Shown here: positions 1 through 8,271 of the stretch, one piece after another
Numbering within the stretch: the stretch's first letter is position 1
Layout of the letters: every line of letters starts with the position of its first letter
Notes under the pieces: generated by a model
Database searches by the model: none
The model's input: the letters and a program-made list of their open reading frames with translations, nothing else
Told to the model about the DNA's origin: nothing
Assembly (NCBI GenBank): GCA_031365725.1
Contig: JANLYQ010000061.1
Span: 1 to 42,559, forward strand
Direction: 5' to 3'
Length of the DNA: 42,559 bases
Source: JANLYQ01 sp031365725
GTDB lineage: Bacteria; Actinomycetota; Actinomycetes; JACCUZ01
Translations under genes and position numbers: made by a program

Positions 1-45
1 GCTTGCGCATCGACAGCTTGCGCATCGCCGGCTTGCGCATGACCA
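1..45. repeat. Three tandem 15-bp units at window edge
   Basis: Three consecutive 15-bp units begin with GCTTGCGCAT at positions 1, 16 and 31; the third has diverged after its first ten bases. On the minus strand they read as an open frame beginning ATG at 40 with the repeated residues MRKPA-MRKLS-MRK. On the plus strand one frame ends in a stop at 40-42 and another runs on. The segment could be the start of a basic minus-strand protein or the end of a plus-strand gene; the window edge prevents a decision and no good ribosome site is seen before the minus-strand ATG. Confidence 0.5.
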
Positions 46-76
46 GGCCGCGACTGGGAGGCGTGCCCAACCCAGC

Positions 77-152
77 CGCCACGAGGCAGACTGTCGCCTC
101 AACCGGCGCAGACGCCTGTTGAGGCGACCACTCACCTACCTCGCGTGGTCAA
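77..152 (-). repeat. Palindromic repeat family A, copy 1
   Basis: The core is an inverted repeat, GTCGCCTCAACCGGC (93-107) against GCCTGTTGAGGCGAC (114-128), with one mismatch and a 6-nt loop. Read in the larC direction, the outer arm at 152-129 begins TTGACCACGCGAGGTAGGTG, and the larC stop codon (136-138) lies in this arm. The far outer arm (about 77-92) is degenerate compared with copy 2 at 32431-32514. The position directly at the larC 3' end suggests a transcription terminator or mRNA-end hairpin; there is no U-tract. Confidence 0.75.
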
Positions 153-1433
153 CAACGGCTGCCGCGGCTGCCGCGTCGGCCAGCACGGCCTTCACCGGGC
201 GCCCGGTGGTGGCTGCCACGGCCGCGACATCGTCATACTCCGGGGAGATGTTGACCAGCTCGCCACCGAGGCGCGCGACCTTGACCCGCACGTCGTGCCC
301 GTCGACGGTGACGGTGAGGATCTCGCGGTCGAGGGCGCGTTTGCTGACCGGGTGCTCGCGGACGCCGATGGTGGAGCTCTCGCGAAAGACGATGTCCCGC
401 AGGGCATCGAGCCGGTCGAGCGGCGCGAGCACCGACAACGTGTGCGCGGGTCGACCCTTCTTCATCACGATCGGCGTCAGCCACGCGTCGGAGGCCCCCG
501 CAGCCAGCAGCGCGGTGAGCACCGCCGGCCAGATCCGGGGGTCGAGGTCGTCGACGTTGGCCTCGATGACCACAGCCTGCTCTGTCCCTGGCTGTGTCTC
601 TGTCCCGGTCCCGGTCCCGGTCCCGGTCCCGGTCCCGGTCCCGGTCCCGGTCCCGGTGCTGGTGTGGATGTCGCTGACCGGGGAGCCCAGCACGGCCCTG
701 ACGACGTTGGGGCGCCCGGCCGGGTCGCGACCGCCGGCGCCCATACCGATGAAGTCGATGGTCATGGGTGGCATCGGCCCCCACGACGTGACGACAGCGG
801 CCAGCAGGGCCGCGCCGGTCGGGGTGCACGCCTCGCCGTCCACGACACCGGCGCCGACGGGGGCACCCGCCTCGGCGAGGACTGCCAGCACAGCCGGGCC
901 GGGCACCGGCAGCACCCCGTGCGCGGCGCTCACAGACCCCTGTCCGAGGGCGAGGGGCGAGCAGTGCACGGTGAGGCCGATGTCGCGGACACCAGCGCTG
1001 TCGACGTTGTTGCCCCCGCCGAGGTCGTGCAGGGCGGCGCAGACACCCACGACGTCGGCCAGAGAGTCCAGCGCCCCGACCTCGTGGAAGTGCACGTCGT
1101 CGGCCGGGATGCCGTGCGCGGTCGCCTCGGCCCGAGCGAGCCGGGCGAAGACGTCGAGGGCCAGCTCGCGCACCGGGTGCGGCAGTTGGGCCGCGGTGAG
1201 CAGCGCACGGATGTCGGGCCAGGTGCGCAGGACGTCGCTGGTCGGCGCGAGGACGTCGACCTTGGTCGCGGCGAGTCCCGCGCGCGTCACCGGGTGGCTG
1301 ACCAGTCGAACCGGTTCGGTGCCCAGCGCATCGACAGCGGCCTGGATTGCCTCGAGGTCCGCGCCGGCCGCCACCAGGGCACCGAGCAGCATGTCGCCGG
1401 ATGCACCCGCGGACGCATCGACCCACAGCAGCG

Positions 1434-1437
<4 letters not shown>
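136..1437 (-). CDS. larC: Nickel-pincer cofactor biosynthesis protein LarC
   Basis: LarC inserts nickel into pyridinium-3,5-bisthiocarboxylic acid mononucleotide, the last step in making the pincer cofactor of lactate racemase-type enzymes. The 433-residue protein starts with the family signature LLWVDASAGASGDMLLGAL and ends with the LarC2 part (VNISPEYDD, about residues 390-400), so both halves are fused in one frame. The GTG start overlaps the larB stop by 4 bp (GTGA), giving translational coupling. An unusual (TG)9 stretch at about residues 261-278 is encoded by nine perfect hexamers between the two halves and probably serves as a linker. The last codons (VDHAR-stop) lie in palindromic repeat A. 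larE and a lactate racemase are not in the window. Confidence 0.93.
604..657. repeat. Hexanucleotide microsatellite inside larC
   Basis: Nine uninterrupted copies of CCCGGT fill 604-657. On the coding strand they read ACCGGG, encoding alternating Thr-Gly. Loss or gain of units keeps the larC frame, so length variation between strains would change only linker length. Confidence 0.95.
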
Positions 1438-2243
<806 letters not shown>

Positions 2244-2249
2244 GGCCCG

Positions 2250-2271
2250 AAGGCTAGTGCGGGCTAGCCTT
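2250..2271. promoter_or_regulatory. Perfect dyad between larB and the DUF4446 gene
   Basis: AAGGCTAG (2250-2257) and CTAGCCTT (2264-2271) form a perfect 8+8 bp inverted repeat with a 6-bp centre. Each arm contains TAGCCT, an acceptable actinobacterial -10 box, pointing outward: toward larB (ATG at 2243) and toward the plus-strand gene (GTG at 2310). It may be a symmetric back-to-back promoter, an operator, or both. Confidence 0.5.
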
Positions 2272-2309
2272 GGCGCGACCGACCCCCTCCTGCTTCGAGA
2301 AGGACGTCT

Positions 2310-2741
2310 GTGCCGCTCGTGGTGCTCGCTGTGTCCGTGCCTGCGTGGGCCCCCGGCACCTACCGGGCGCTCACCCTGGTGGCTGTCGTCGTCGCGCTGA
2401 TCGCCGTACTCCTGCTGGGGTTCGTGCTTGCTCGGCTTCGGGTGGTGACCCGGCAGGTACGACGACTCAGCAGCGGTGTCCACGCGGTCGCACCGGACGG
2501 TGTCGACCCAGGCGCGCTGCGGCACGTGGCGGTCGTGCGCTACGACGCGTTCGGTGACATGGGCGGGCGGCTGTCGTTCTCGGCGGCGATGTACGACGAC
2601 CACGGTGACGGTCTGGTCATCTCCTCGATCAACGGCCGGTCCGAGACCCGCACCTACGCCAAGGCGCTGATCGGCCTCGGCAGCGACCACACCCTGTCGC
2701 CGGAGGAGAAGGACGCCATCGCCGCCGCGCGCCAGGGCTGA
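2310..2741 (+). CDS. DUF4446 family membrane-anchored protein
   Basis: A 143-residue protein with one N-terminal hydrophobic segment (about residues 17-42) followed by a cytoplasmic domain typical of DUF4446, including VRYDAFGDMGGRLSFSAAM and SSINGRSETRTYAK. The molecular function of this family is unknown. The GTG start is preceded by AGAAGGA at a suitable distance. It is divergent from larB and is followed 48 bp later by pheA in the same direction, but pheA seems to have its own promoter. Confidence 0.8.
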   Translation: MPLVVLAVSVPAWAPGTYRALTLVAVVVALIAVLLLGFVLARLRVVTRQVRRLSSGVHAVAPDGVDPGALRHVAVVRYDAFGDMGGRLSFSAAMYDDHGDGLVISSINGRSETRTYAKALIGLGSDHTLSPEEKDAIAAARQG

Positions 2742-2755
2742 CGAAACGCGTTCCC

Positions 2756-2782
2756 TCTGACCCGGCGTCGGCTGACTAGGGT
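2756..2782 (+). promoter_or_regulatory. Candidate leaderless promoter of pheA
   Basis: A -10-like TAGGGT (2777-2782) ends 7 nt before the pheA ATG, with CTCTGA-like bases (2755-2760) at roughly -35 distance. No Shine-Dalgarno sequence precedes the ATG, which fits a leaderless transcript. Confidence 0.35.
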
Positions 2783-2789
2783 CTGAGCC

Positions 2790-3743
2790 ATGCCTGGAGT
2801 GCCGCCCGCCCGCTATGCCTACCTCGGCCCCGCGGGGACCTTCGCCGAGGCGGCGCTGCGCACCGTGCCGGCCGCAGCCCGCGGTGAGCTGCAGCCACAG
2901 CCCAGCGTGGCCGCCGCGCTGGACGCCGTCCGCCGTGGTGACGCCGACCACGCCCTCGTGCCGATCGAGAACTCCGTGGAGGGCTCGGTGTCAGCCACCC
3001 TCGACGAGCTCGCCGCGGGTGAGCCGCTGATGGTGACGCGCGAGGTGCTGCTGCCGGTGTCGTTCGCGTTGATGGTCCGACCCGGCACCGCCCTGGCCGA
3101 CGTACGCCGGGTGGCGACGCACCCGCACGCGGCCGCCCAGTGCCGCCGCTGGCTGTCGACCACGGTGCCGGACGCCACCGTCGTGCCCGCGTTGTCGACC
3201 GCGGCGGCTGCGTCTGGCCTGGCCGACGGCAGCGCCGGGCACGACGCGGCGATCGCGGCGCCGATCGCGGCCGAGCACTACCGGCTCGAGGTGCTGGCCA
3301 CCGACATCGAGGACAACGCCGACGCCGTCACGCGGTTCGTGCTCGTCGGGCGCCCCGGGGAGCCGCCGCTGCCGACCGGGCACGACAAGACCTCGCTGGT
3401 CGCGTTCATCTCCGAGGACCATCCCGGTGCTCTGCTCGAGGTGCTCACCGAGCTCGCGGTGCGCGGGGTCAACCTGACCCGCATCGAGTCGCGTCCGACC
3501 GGTGACGGCATGGGGCGGTACTGCTTCAGCCTCGACTGCGAGGGCCACGTCGACGATGCCCGCGTCGGCGAAGCCTTGTCCGGGCTGCGTCGCGTCTGCC
3601 CCGACGTACGTTTCCTCGGGTCCTATCCCCGGGCCGACGCCGGGCCGGCCGCCGATGCCTCGTCCCGTGATGCGGCCGCCAAGGATGCGGTGTTCCGGGA
3701 TGCGGCTGCGTGGCTCGGCCGGATCCGTAACGGCCGCACCTGA
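2790..3743 (+). CDS. pheA: Prephenate dehydratase
   Basis: Converts prephenate to phenylpyruvate in phenylalanine synthesis. The 317-residue protein opens with YAYLGPAGTFAEAAL and has the PDT-domain hallmark NADAVTRFVLVG (about residues 175-186) with the catalytic TRF motif. A C-terminal ACT domain (about 203-280) contains GALLEVL and the Phe-binding ESRP motif, so feedback inhibition by phenylalanine is expected. It is a monofunctional enzyme without a chorismate mutase domain, as usual in actinobacteria. The tail after residue 285 is rich in Ala and Asp and poorly conserved in appearance. The stop codon lies 5 bp before palindromic repeat family B. Confidence 0.95.
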   Translation: MPGVPPARYAYLGPAGTFAEAALRTVPAAARGELQPQPSVAAALDAVRRGDADHALVPIENSVEGSVSATLDELAAGEPLMVTREVLLPVSFALMVRPGTALADVRRVATHPHAAAQCRRWLSTTVPDATVVPALSTAAAASGLADGSAGHDAAIAAPIAAEHYRLEVLATDIEDNADAVTRFVLVGRPGEPPLPTGHDKTSLVAFISEDHPGALLEVLTELAVRGVNLTRIESRPTGDGMGRYCFSLDCEGHVDDARVGEALSGLRRVCPDVRFLGSYPRADAGPAADASSRDAAAKDAVFRDAAAWLGRIRNGRT

Positions 3744-3748
3744 CCCCG

Positions 3749-3836
3749 CGAGTGGCGGAACGTGGTGGTTCAGGAGCTGGTGCGACAGCCAGGTTCCGCC
3801 ACTCGGTGCGGGGCGACAGCCAGGTTCCGCCACTCG
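3749..3836 (+). repeat. Palindromic repeat family B, copy 1
   Basis: An 88-bp element made of one forward unit CGAGTGGCGGAAC (3749-3761) and two reverse units GTTCCGCCACTCG (3793-3805 and 3824-3836). The reverse units lie exactly 31 bp apart, and the first hairpin spans 57 bp. The second copy at 33574-33661 has the same 88/57/31 geometry in reverse orientation. It fills most of the gap between the convergent pheA and yihY-like genes, so it may end transcription from one or both sides. No T-tract follows the stems. Confidence 0.85.
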
Positions 3837-3887
3837 ACGGGGCAGCAGGGTCAGTCGGTCGGTCGGCAGGTCCAGCTGGCAGGTCAG

Positions 3888-4844
3888 TCAGCGCAGGGTT
3901 TCCGGGTCGGCGACGACAGGGGCTCGGACGCCCGCCCGCACGGCCTCCAGCTGGGCGCAGAACGCAATGCCGAGGAACAGCGCCACCGACGTGAGGTTGG
4001 CCCACAGCAGCAGCGCGATGACACCGGTGAGCGGACCGTACGTCGACCCGAAGGACCCGCTGCCTCGCACATAGACCGACAGCCCGAAGGTGAACAGCAC
4101 CCAGAAGGTCAGCGCCACCCCGGCACCGAGCGCGATCCACGACCAGCCCGGCTGCTGCCGCCGCGGGGACCGGCGGATGAGCAACGTGAAGGCGCCGAGG
4201 GCCAGCAGCACCCCCACAGGGAACCGGACCAGGTCGAAGGTCAGGCGTCCGCCGTGGTGCCAGTGGTAGGTCCGAGCCAGCACCGCGGCCACCGTCCCGC
4301 CCGCGGCGACCAGCAGGAAGCCGAGCAACGACAGCAGGCCCGCGGAGACCGCCATCAGGGCCGCCCGACGGTACTTCTCCAGCGCAGGGCGGTCGCGCTG
4401 GATGCCGTAGATGCGGTTGGCGCCGCGCTCGACCTGACCCATCGACGTCGTCAACGCGAGGATCGCCACCCCCAGACCGATCCACAGCGCGAGCTGGTTG
4501 CCGTCCCCTCGCTGCCCGCCGTGCCGAAGCGTCTGGCGGACGAGCGCGTCTGTGCTGCCCGGCGTGATCCGCAGCAGCACCTCACGGAGCACGCCGCCGA
4601 ACCGGCCGGCCTGCAAGGTGCCGGACAGCCCGATGAACGCGATGCCCAACGGCACCAGTGACAGCACCAGCTGCAGCGCCAGGGCGCGAGAGTGGCTGAA
4701 GCCGTCGCCGTACCTGAATCGGATGAAGGAGTCGCGCACCAGCGGCCACCGGCCGTAGTAGCGCAGCACCGTGCGGGCGTCCTCGGCCGACAGGTCGCCC
4801 ACGTCCATCGTGGCGGTCTGCGGCACCCGAGTCACCGACGACAT
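3888..4844 (-). CDS. YihY/BrkB family inner-membrane protein
   Basis: A 318-residue polytopic membrane protein with about six hydrophobic segments starting near residue 55 (ALALQLVLSLVPLGIAFIGL). The family signatures include YGDGFSHSRALA before the first helix and, later, YGPLTGVIALLLWANLTSVALFLG (about residues 265-290). The family was once called ribonuclease BN but is a membrane protein of unsettled function. It is the last gene before repeat B on the minus strand and follows the diacylglycerol-kinase-like gene after only 16 bp on the other flank, so it probably belongs to the same minus-strand transcription unit. Confidence 0.88.
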   Translation of the reverse strand: MSSVTRVPQTATMDVGDLSAEDARTVLRYYGRWPLVRDSFIRFRYGDGFSHSRALALQLVLSLVPLGIAFIGLSGTLQAGRFGGVLREVLLRITPGSTDALVRQTLRHGGQRGDGNQLALWIGLGVAILALTTSMGQVERGANRIYGIQRDRPALEKYRRAALMAVSAGLLSLLGFLLVAAGGTVAAVLARTYHWHHGGRLTFDLVRFPVGVLLALGAFTLLIRRSPRRQQPGWSWIALGAGVALTFWVLFTFGLSVYVRGSGSFGSTYGPLTGVIALLLWANLTSVALFLGIAFCAQLEAVRAGVRAPVVADPETLR

Positions 4845-4860
4845 CAGCGGTCCCGCCGGG

Positions 4861-5742
4861 TCACGCCACCCGCACCTTCAGCGCTGCGGGATCGACGGTG
4901 ATGTCGAGGGTGCGACTGCTGGTGATGACGTCACCATCGAGCTGGCGCGGTTGCGGGTGGCTGGCCTCGATGACCACGTGCTTGCCGGTGAAGCGTTCCA
5001 TCTTGCGGTCCACGTGATCGGCCCGGCGCAACACGCGCCACGCGACCCGCACCCAGTCGAGCAGGCTGCGGGTGGCGATGAGCACCACGTCGAGGACGCC
5101 GTCGTCGGGCACGGCGTCTGGCAGCAGGGGGATGTTGCCCTGGAGCTTGCCGACGTTACCCACCAGCACGGTGCGCACCCGTCGCTGCAGGGGGCTGCCC
5201 TCGTCGATGCGCAGCGTCACCCGGATCGACCGGCCACGCAGGTGCTTGGCCGCGGAGACGATGTACGCCGGCCAACCGACCGCCGCCTTGAGCTTCTCCG
5301 GGGCGTCGCGCATGATCGCGGCGTCGAACCCCAGTCCGGCCATCACCGCGAAGACCTTGTCGTCGGCCTTGGCGAGGTCGATCAGCCGCTCGCGTCCGGC
5401 GATGCCGATCCGCAGGCACTCGGCCTCGTCGCTGATGGGCAGGTCGAGGTTGCGCGCCAGCAGGTTGCCGGTGCCTGACGGAAGGATGGCCATCGGGATC
5501 GAGCTCTCGGCCATCGCCCCGGCAGCGGCCATCACCGTGCCGTCGCCGCCGGCCACGAAGACGACGTCGCAGCCGTCCTTGACCGCCTGCCGGCACATGC
5601 CGGCACCGGGGTCGTTCTCGGTGGTCTCGAGCCAGAGCGGCGCGTCCCAGCCGTTGCCGGTCATGAAGGTCCCGACGCGCTCCTTGAGCTTGTCGGGATC
5701 GGTGACCTTGATGGGGTTGAAGACGAACGCGGCGCGGCTCAC
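4861..5742 (-). CDS. Diacylglycerol kinase catalytic-domain lipid kinase
   Basis: A 293-residue lipid kinase of the DAGK/sphingosine-kinase/YegS family. The nucleotide-binding GGDGT motif is at residues 65-69 and the second signature LPSGTGNLLARNL at about 88-100. GLGFDAAIMRD (about 132-142) and PDDGVLDVVLI in the C-terminal beta-sandwich also fit. The GTG start at 5742 overlaps the upstream PAP2 stop codon by 4 bp (GTGA); the long upstream reading frame is a shadow of that gene. Substrate cannot be told from sequence. Coupling to a PAP2 phosphatase suggests the pair interconverts a phosphorylated and an unphosphorylated lipid. Confidence 0.9.
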   Translation of the reverse strand: MSRAAFVFNPIKVTDPDKLKERVGTFMTGNGWDAPLWLETTENDPGAGMCRQAVKDGCDVVFVAGGDGTVMAAAGAMAESSIPMAILPSGTGNLLARNLDLPISDEAECLRIGIAGRERLIDLAKADDKVFAVMAGLGFDAAIMRDAPEKLKAAVGWPAYIVSAAKHLRGRSIRVTLRIDEGSPLQRRVRTVLVGNVGKLQGNIPLLPDAVPDDGVLDVVLIATRSLLDWVRVAWRVLRRADHVDRKMERFTGKHVVIEASHPQPRQLDGDVITSSRTLDITVDPAALKVRVA

Positions 5743-6527
5743 GGGTTGGCCGTGGTGGCGGTGGTCGGCATGCCGGGTGCTCGTCGCCGGCCGTCGGTCG
5801 ACGCGCCGCGACCCCCACCCTGGGCAAGGGTCGCCTCGATCGGGTCGGTGACTCCACCATCGGGACGCAGACCCCGCAGCGGACCGCGACCGAGGATGAC
5901 TCCCGCAGCAACAATCACGGCGACGGCTCCGTTGAGGGCGGCGCCGACGACGTCCGTGGGGTGGTGCATCCCGCGGTACAGGCGGCCGTAGCCCACCATG
6001 AACGGCACCAGCAGGAACACGGCGACCGTCAGGGTGCGCAGCGCACCCGACCGGGTCAACCACAGCACCAGCAGGGCACTCGACAGGAACAGCGCGGTGG
6101 CGGCACCGGTGTGCCCGCTGGGGAAGCTGGACGTGGGCGGGGAGTGGTCGAGCTGGTGGACCAGCGGACGTTGCCGCTTGATGGCCAGCTGGACGAAGAG
6201 GAACACCAGCGCCTGCCCGGCCACCGCGGTGAACAGGAACAGCGACGGCTCCCACCGCTTGGCTGCGATCTTCAGCCCGACGGCGACGACGATCAGCGCG
6301 CCGATGACGGCCTGGGTGTTGCCCAGTGCGGACATCCAGTAGGTCACGCTGTCCATCAGGCTGGTGCGGCTGCTCTCGAGGTCGCGGATCACCTGGTTGT
6401 CCCAGTGGATCAAGCCGCTGTGCTGCACCACCTTGGTGAGCACGTAGCCGATCCCGACGAGCACCAGGTAGTCGACGAAGAGCAGGGCGAGCACGAGCCC
6501 CACGGATCGTCCGAGGCGAGCGGCCAT
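5739..6527 (-). CDS. PAP2-family lipid phosphatase (first)
   Basis: A 262-residue membrane phosphatase. The three motifs of the PAP2 superfamily are present: KRQRP (K-x6-RP type, about residues 117-121), PSGHTGAA (about 136-143) and RLYRGMHHPTDVVG (about 185-198), with the catalytic histidines in the second and third. About six membrane segments surround them. The C-terminal 60 residues are hydrophilic and Gly/Arg rich. Likely substrates are phosphatidate or an undecaprenyl-type pyrophosphate, which sequence cannot distinguish. Its stop overlaps the lipid-kinase start by 4 bp. Confidence 0.9.
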   Translation of the reverse strand: MAARLGRSVGLVLALLFVDYLVLVGIGYVLTKVVQHSGLIHWDNQVIRDLESSRTSLMDSVTYWMSALGNTQAVIGALIVVAVGLKIAAKRWEPSLFLFTAVAGQALVFLFVQLAIKRQRPLVHQLDHSPPTSSFPSGHTGAATALFLSSALLVLWLTRSGALRTLTVAVFLLVPFMVGYGRLYRGMHHPTDVVGAALNGAVAVIVAAGVILGRGPLRGLRPDGGVTDPIEATLAQGGGRGASTDGRRRAPGMPTTATTANP

Positions 6528-6599
6528 GGCAGGGGTCCTTCGGCAGTGGTGGGCAGGAAGCCGACGCAGAGACAGGTCGGGGATGAGGGTTGGTTGATC

Positions 6600-7361
6600 T
6601 CAGGTGATGTGGCGAGCGGCCTCCGGGTCGACACCCTCGCGCAGCGAGCTCGGTGCCTCGCCCTGGTCCCGGCGCCACACCTCGAAAGCGACGGCTGTGC
6701 TGGCGATCACCGCAACGGCGACCACCCAGCCGGCGACGACGTCACTGACGTAGTGGACCCCGAGAGCGACCCGGTCGTAGCCGATGAGCAGAACGACGGC
6801 TGCACCAACGACGTAGGCGACGATGCGGCCGCCTCGAGACAGCAGCGGGACGACGACCAGGAGCAGGATCCCGACGCCGAGCATCGAGCCCAGCGCGTGC
6901 CCGCTCGGCATGCTGTAGCCGCCGGCGTGCGCCACCGGCGAGGGCAGGTTGGGACGCGCCCGCGCCACCAGGATCTTGAGTCCGACGGCAAGCATCGCGC
7001 CCACGGCCGTCGTGACCACCACCCACAGCGCGAGACGCCGGGCCCCCTTGACCCACAACCAGATCGCCGCCACCACGAGCAACGCCCGGAACACGTTGGG
7101 TTGCCCGACGCTGGCCACGATGTCGAGGAACCGCACCAGCCCGGGGTGCTGGACCGCGACCGAGTGCAGCGAGTCGGCCACCGACTTGTCCAGGCGCTTG
7201 AGCGGCTCCCAGTTGCCGAGCACGAGCAGCACCATCGCGAGGAAGACCACCGCGCCGACAGCAGCGACCGCACCACCGAGCAGGAGCCGGGCCACCAGCC
7301 CGCGGTGGGAGAGCCCAGGGGTCTTGTCGCTCGTCGTACGACGATGGGTCAGGGAGGACAC
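6600..7361 (-). CDS. PAP2-family lipid phosphatase (second)
   Basis: A 253-residue paralogue-like PAP2 protein with KILVARARPNLPSP (motif 1), PSGHALGSM (motif 2) and RVALGVHYVSDVVAG (motif 3), all key residues kept. Membrane segments flank these. The proposed start is the GTG at 7361 (VSSLTHRRTTSDK); the reading frame stays open upstream but enters sequence with no homology and then overlaps the AIM24 gene. The ribosome site is weak, so the exact start is uncertain. It lies 72 bp upstream of the first PAP2 gene in the same direction, giving two such enzymes in one lipid cluster. Confidence 0.87.
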   Translation of the reverse strand: MSSLTHRRTTSDKTPGLSHRGLVARLLLGGAVAAVGAVVFLAMVLLVLGNWEPLKRLDKSVADSLHSVAVQHPGLVRFLDIVASVGQPNVFRALLVVAAIWLWVKGARRLALWVVVTTAVGAMLAVGLKILVARARPNLPSPVAHAGGYSMPSGHALGSMLGVGILLLVVVPLLSRGGRIVAYVVGAAVVLLIGYDRVALGVHYVSDVVAGWVVAVAVIASTAVAFEVWRRDQGEAPSSLREGVDPEAARHIT

Positions 7362-7432
7362 CCCGGCGTCGTACCCCGTGTGATGCCTCGGCAAGCGCGC
7401 TCGACCGGGCCTGCCCGAAGTGTCCCGAAAGG

Positions 7433-8158
7433 TCAGCCGCCGAGCCCGCGCAGCACGCCACCGATGCCGCCGCTGGACTGACCGCCCCCGCCGCCGGCCG
7501 CCCGGGGCGGGTTCTCGCTGGGCTGGACCACGACGAAGCCCTGGCCGGAGAAGCCGAGCTGGAAGGCCTCGCCCGAGCCGCGGATCAGTGACATCGGCTT
7601 GAAGCCGCCGGAACGCAGGGAGGTCTGCAACGAGGCCGACCAGGCGACGACCGCGTCGGTGTCGACGTAGGTCGGAGCGTCGACGGTTAGCACCACCGGG
7701 GTGCCCTTGGTGGTGATGGCGAGCTTGCCGGTCCCGGTGAAGTAGGTGTTGAAGAGGCCGCCGCCGACCATGCCGGCGCTGCCGATCATCTTGATGTCCC
7801 ACTGCAGGGTCGGCTCGAAGGCGAGCACGCTGGCGCCGTTGACGGAGAAGCCGTCGGACCCGTCGAGCTCCACGACGTGCACGTCGCTGGCGAGGTCGGC
7901 AAAGAACACGTCGCCGGTGCCGGTCACCCGCATGAGGTCCACGCCCTCACCGGTGACGGCCTTCTTGAGCATCTTGCCGATGCCGCCGGCGGACTGGTAG
8001 TCGAAGGACACGTTGCCCTGGAAGGCGACCATCGAGCCCTGCTTGGCCATCACCGTGCCGCCGGTGAGACCCACCTTGAGCATCTTGGAGTTCTGCAGGC
8101 CGAAACCGTCGGGCGTCGTGGCCTCGAGGTACTCCTGGCCGAAGAGCGAGCTGCGCAT
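7433..8158 (-). CDS. AIM24 family protein
   Basis: A 241-residue beta-rich protein of the AIM24/TIGR00266 family. Typical features are the repeated beta-strand segments such as KVGLTGGTVMAKQGSMVAFQ, the GTGDVFFADL motif and DAPTYVDTDAVVAWS near the middle, and a Gly-rich tail (GGGGGQSSGGIGG). The cellular role of bacterial AIM24 proteins is unknown. The ATG at 8158 is favoured because GGGAGGGGA lies 8 nt upstream; a TTG seven codons earlier would swallow this ribosome site. It is divergent from serS and heads the minus-strand lipid and membrane gene group. Confidence 0.88.
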   Translation of the reverse strand: MRSSLFGQEYLEATTPDGFGLQNSKMLKVGLTGGTVMAKQGSMVAFQGNVSFDYQSAGGIGKMLKKAVTGEGVDLMRVTGTGDVFFADLASDVHVVELDGSDGFSVNGASVLAFEPTLQWDIKMIGSAGMVGGGLFNTYFTGTGKLAITTKGTPVVLTVDAPTYVDTDAVVAWSASLQTSLRSGGFKPMSLIRGSGEAFQLGFSGQGFVVVQPSENPPRAAGGGGGQSSGGIGGVLRGLGG

Positions 8159-8259
8159 GCGGTGTCCCCTCCCGAGCAATGGCCCCGTGACGGTGTTCCC
8201 GGGGCGGTGAGCCGCGGTTGCTGGGAGGTTAGTGCGTGGTGGACCGTCGCGGGCCTGGT

Positions 8260-8265
8260 TACGCT
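8260..8265 (+). promoter_or_regulatory. Candidate -10 box for leaderless serS
   Basis: TACGCT ends 6 nt before the serS ATG, and no Shine-Dalgarno sequence is visible between them. The same hexamer at the same distance precedes the antitoxin ATG at 15776. The -35 region is weak. Confidence 0.35.
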
Positions 8266-8271
8266 CGCGGC

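Noticed and set aside
5743..6678. N-terminal extension of the lipid kinase frame
   Set aside because: The upstream part is Arg/Pro-rich shadow of the PAP2 gene; kinase homology begins at the GTG 5742 that overlaps the PAP2 stop.
8159..8271. T-box leader upstream of serS
   Set aside because: No specifier loop or T-box sequence is seen and the gap is too short; a leaderless promoter fits better.
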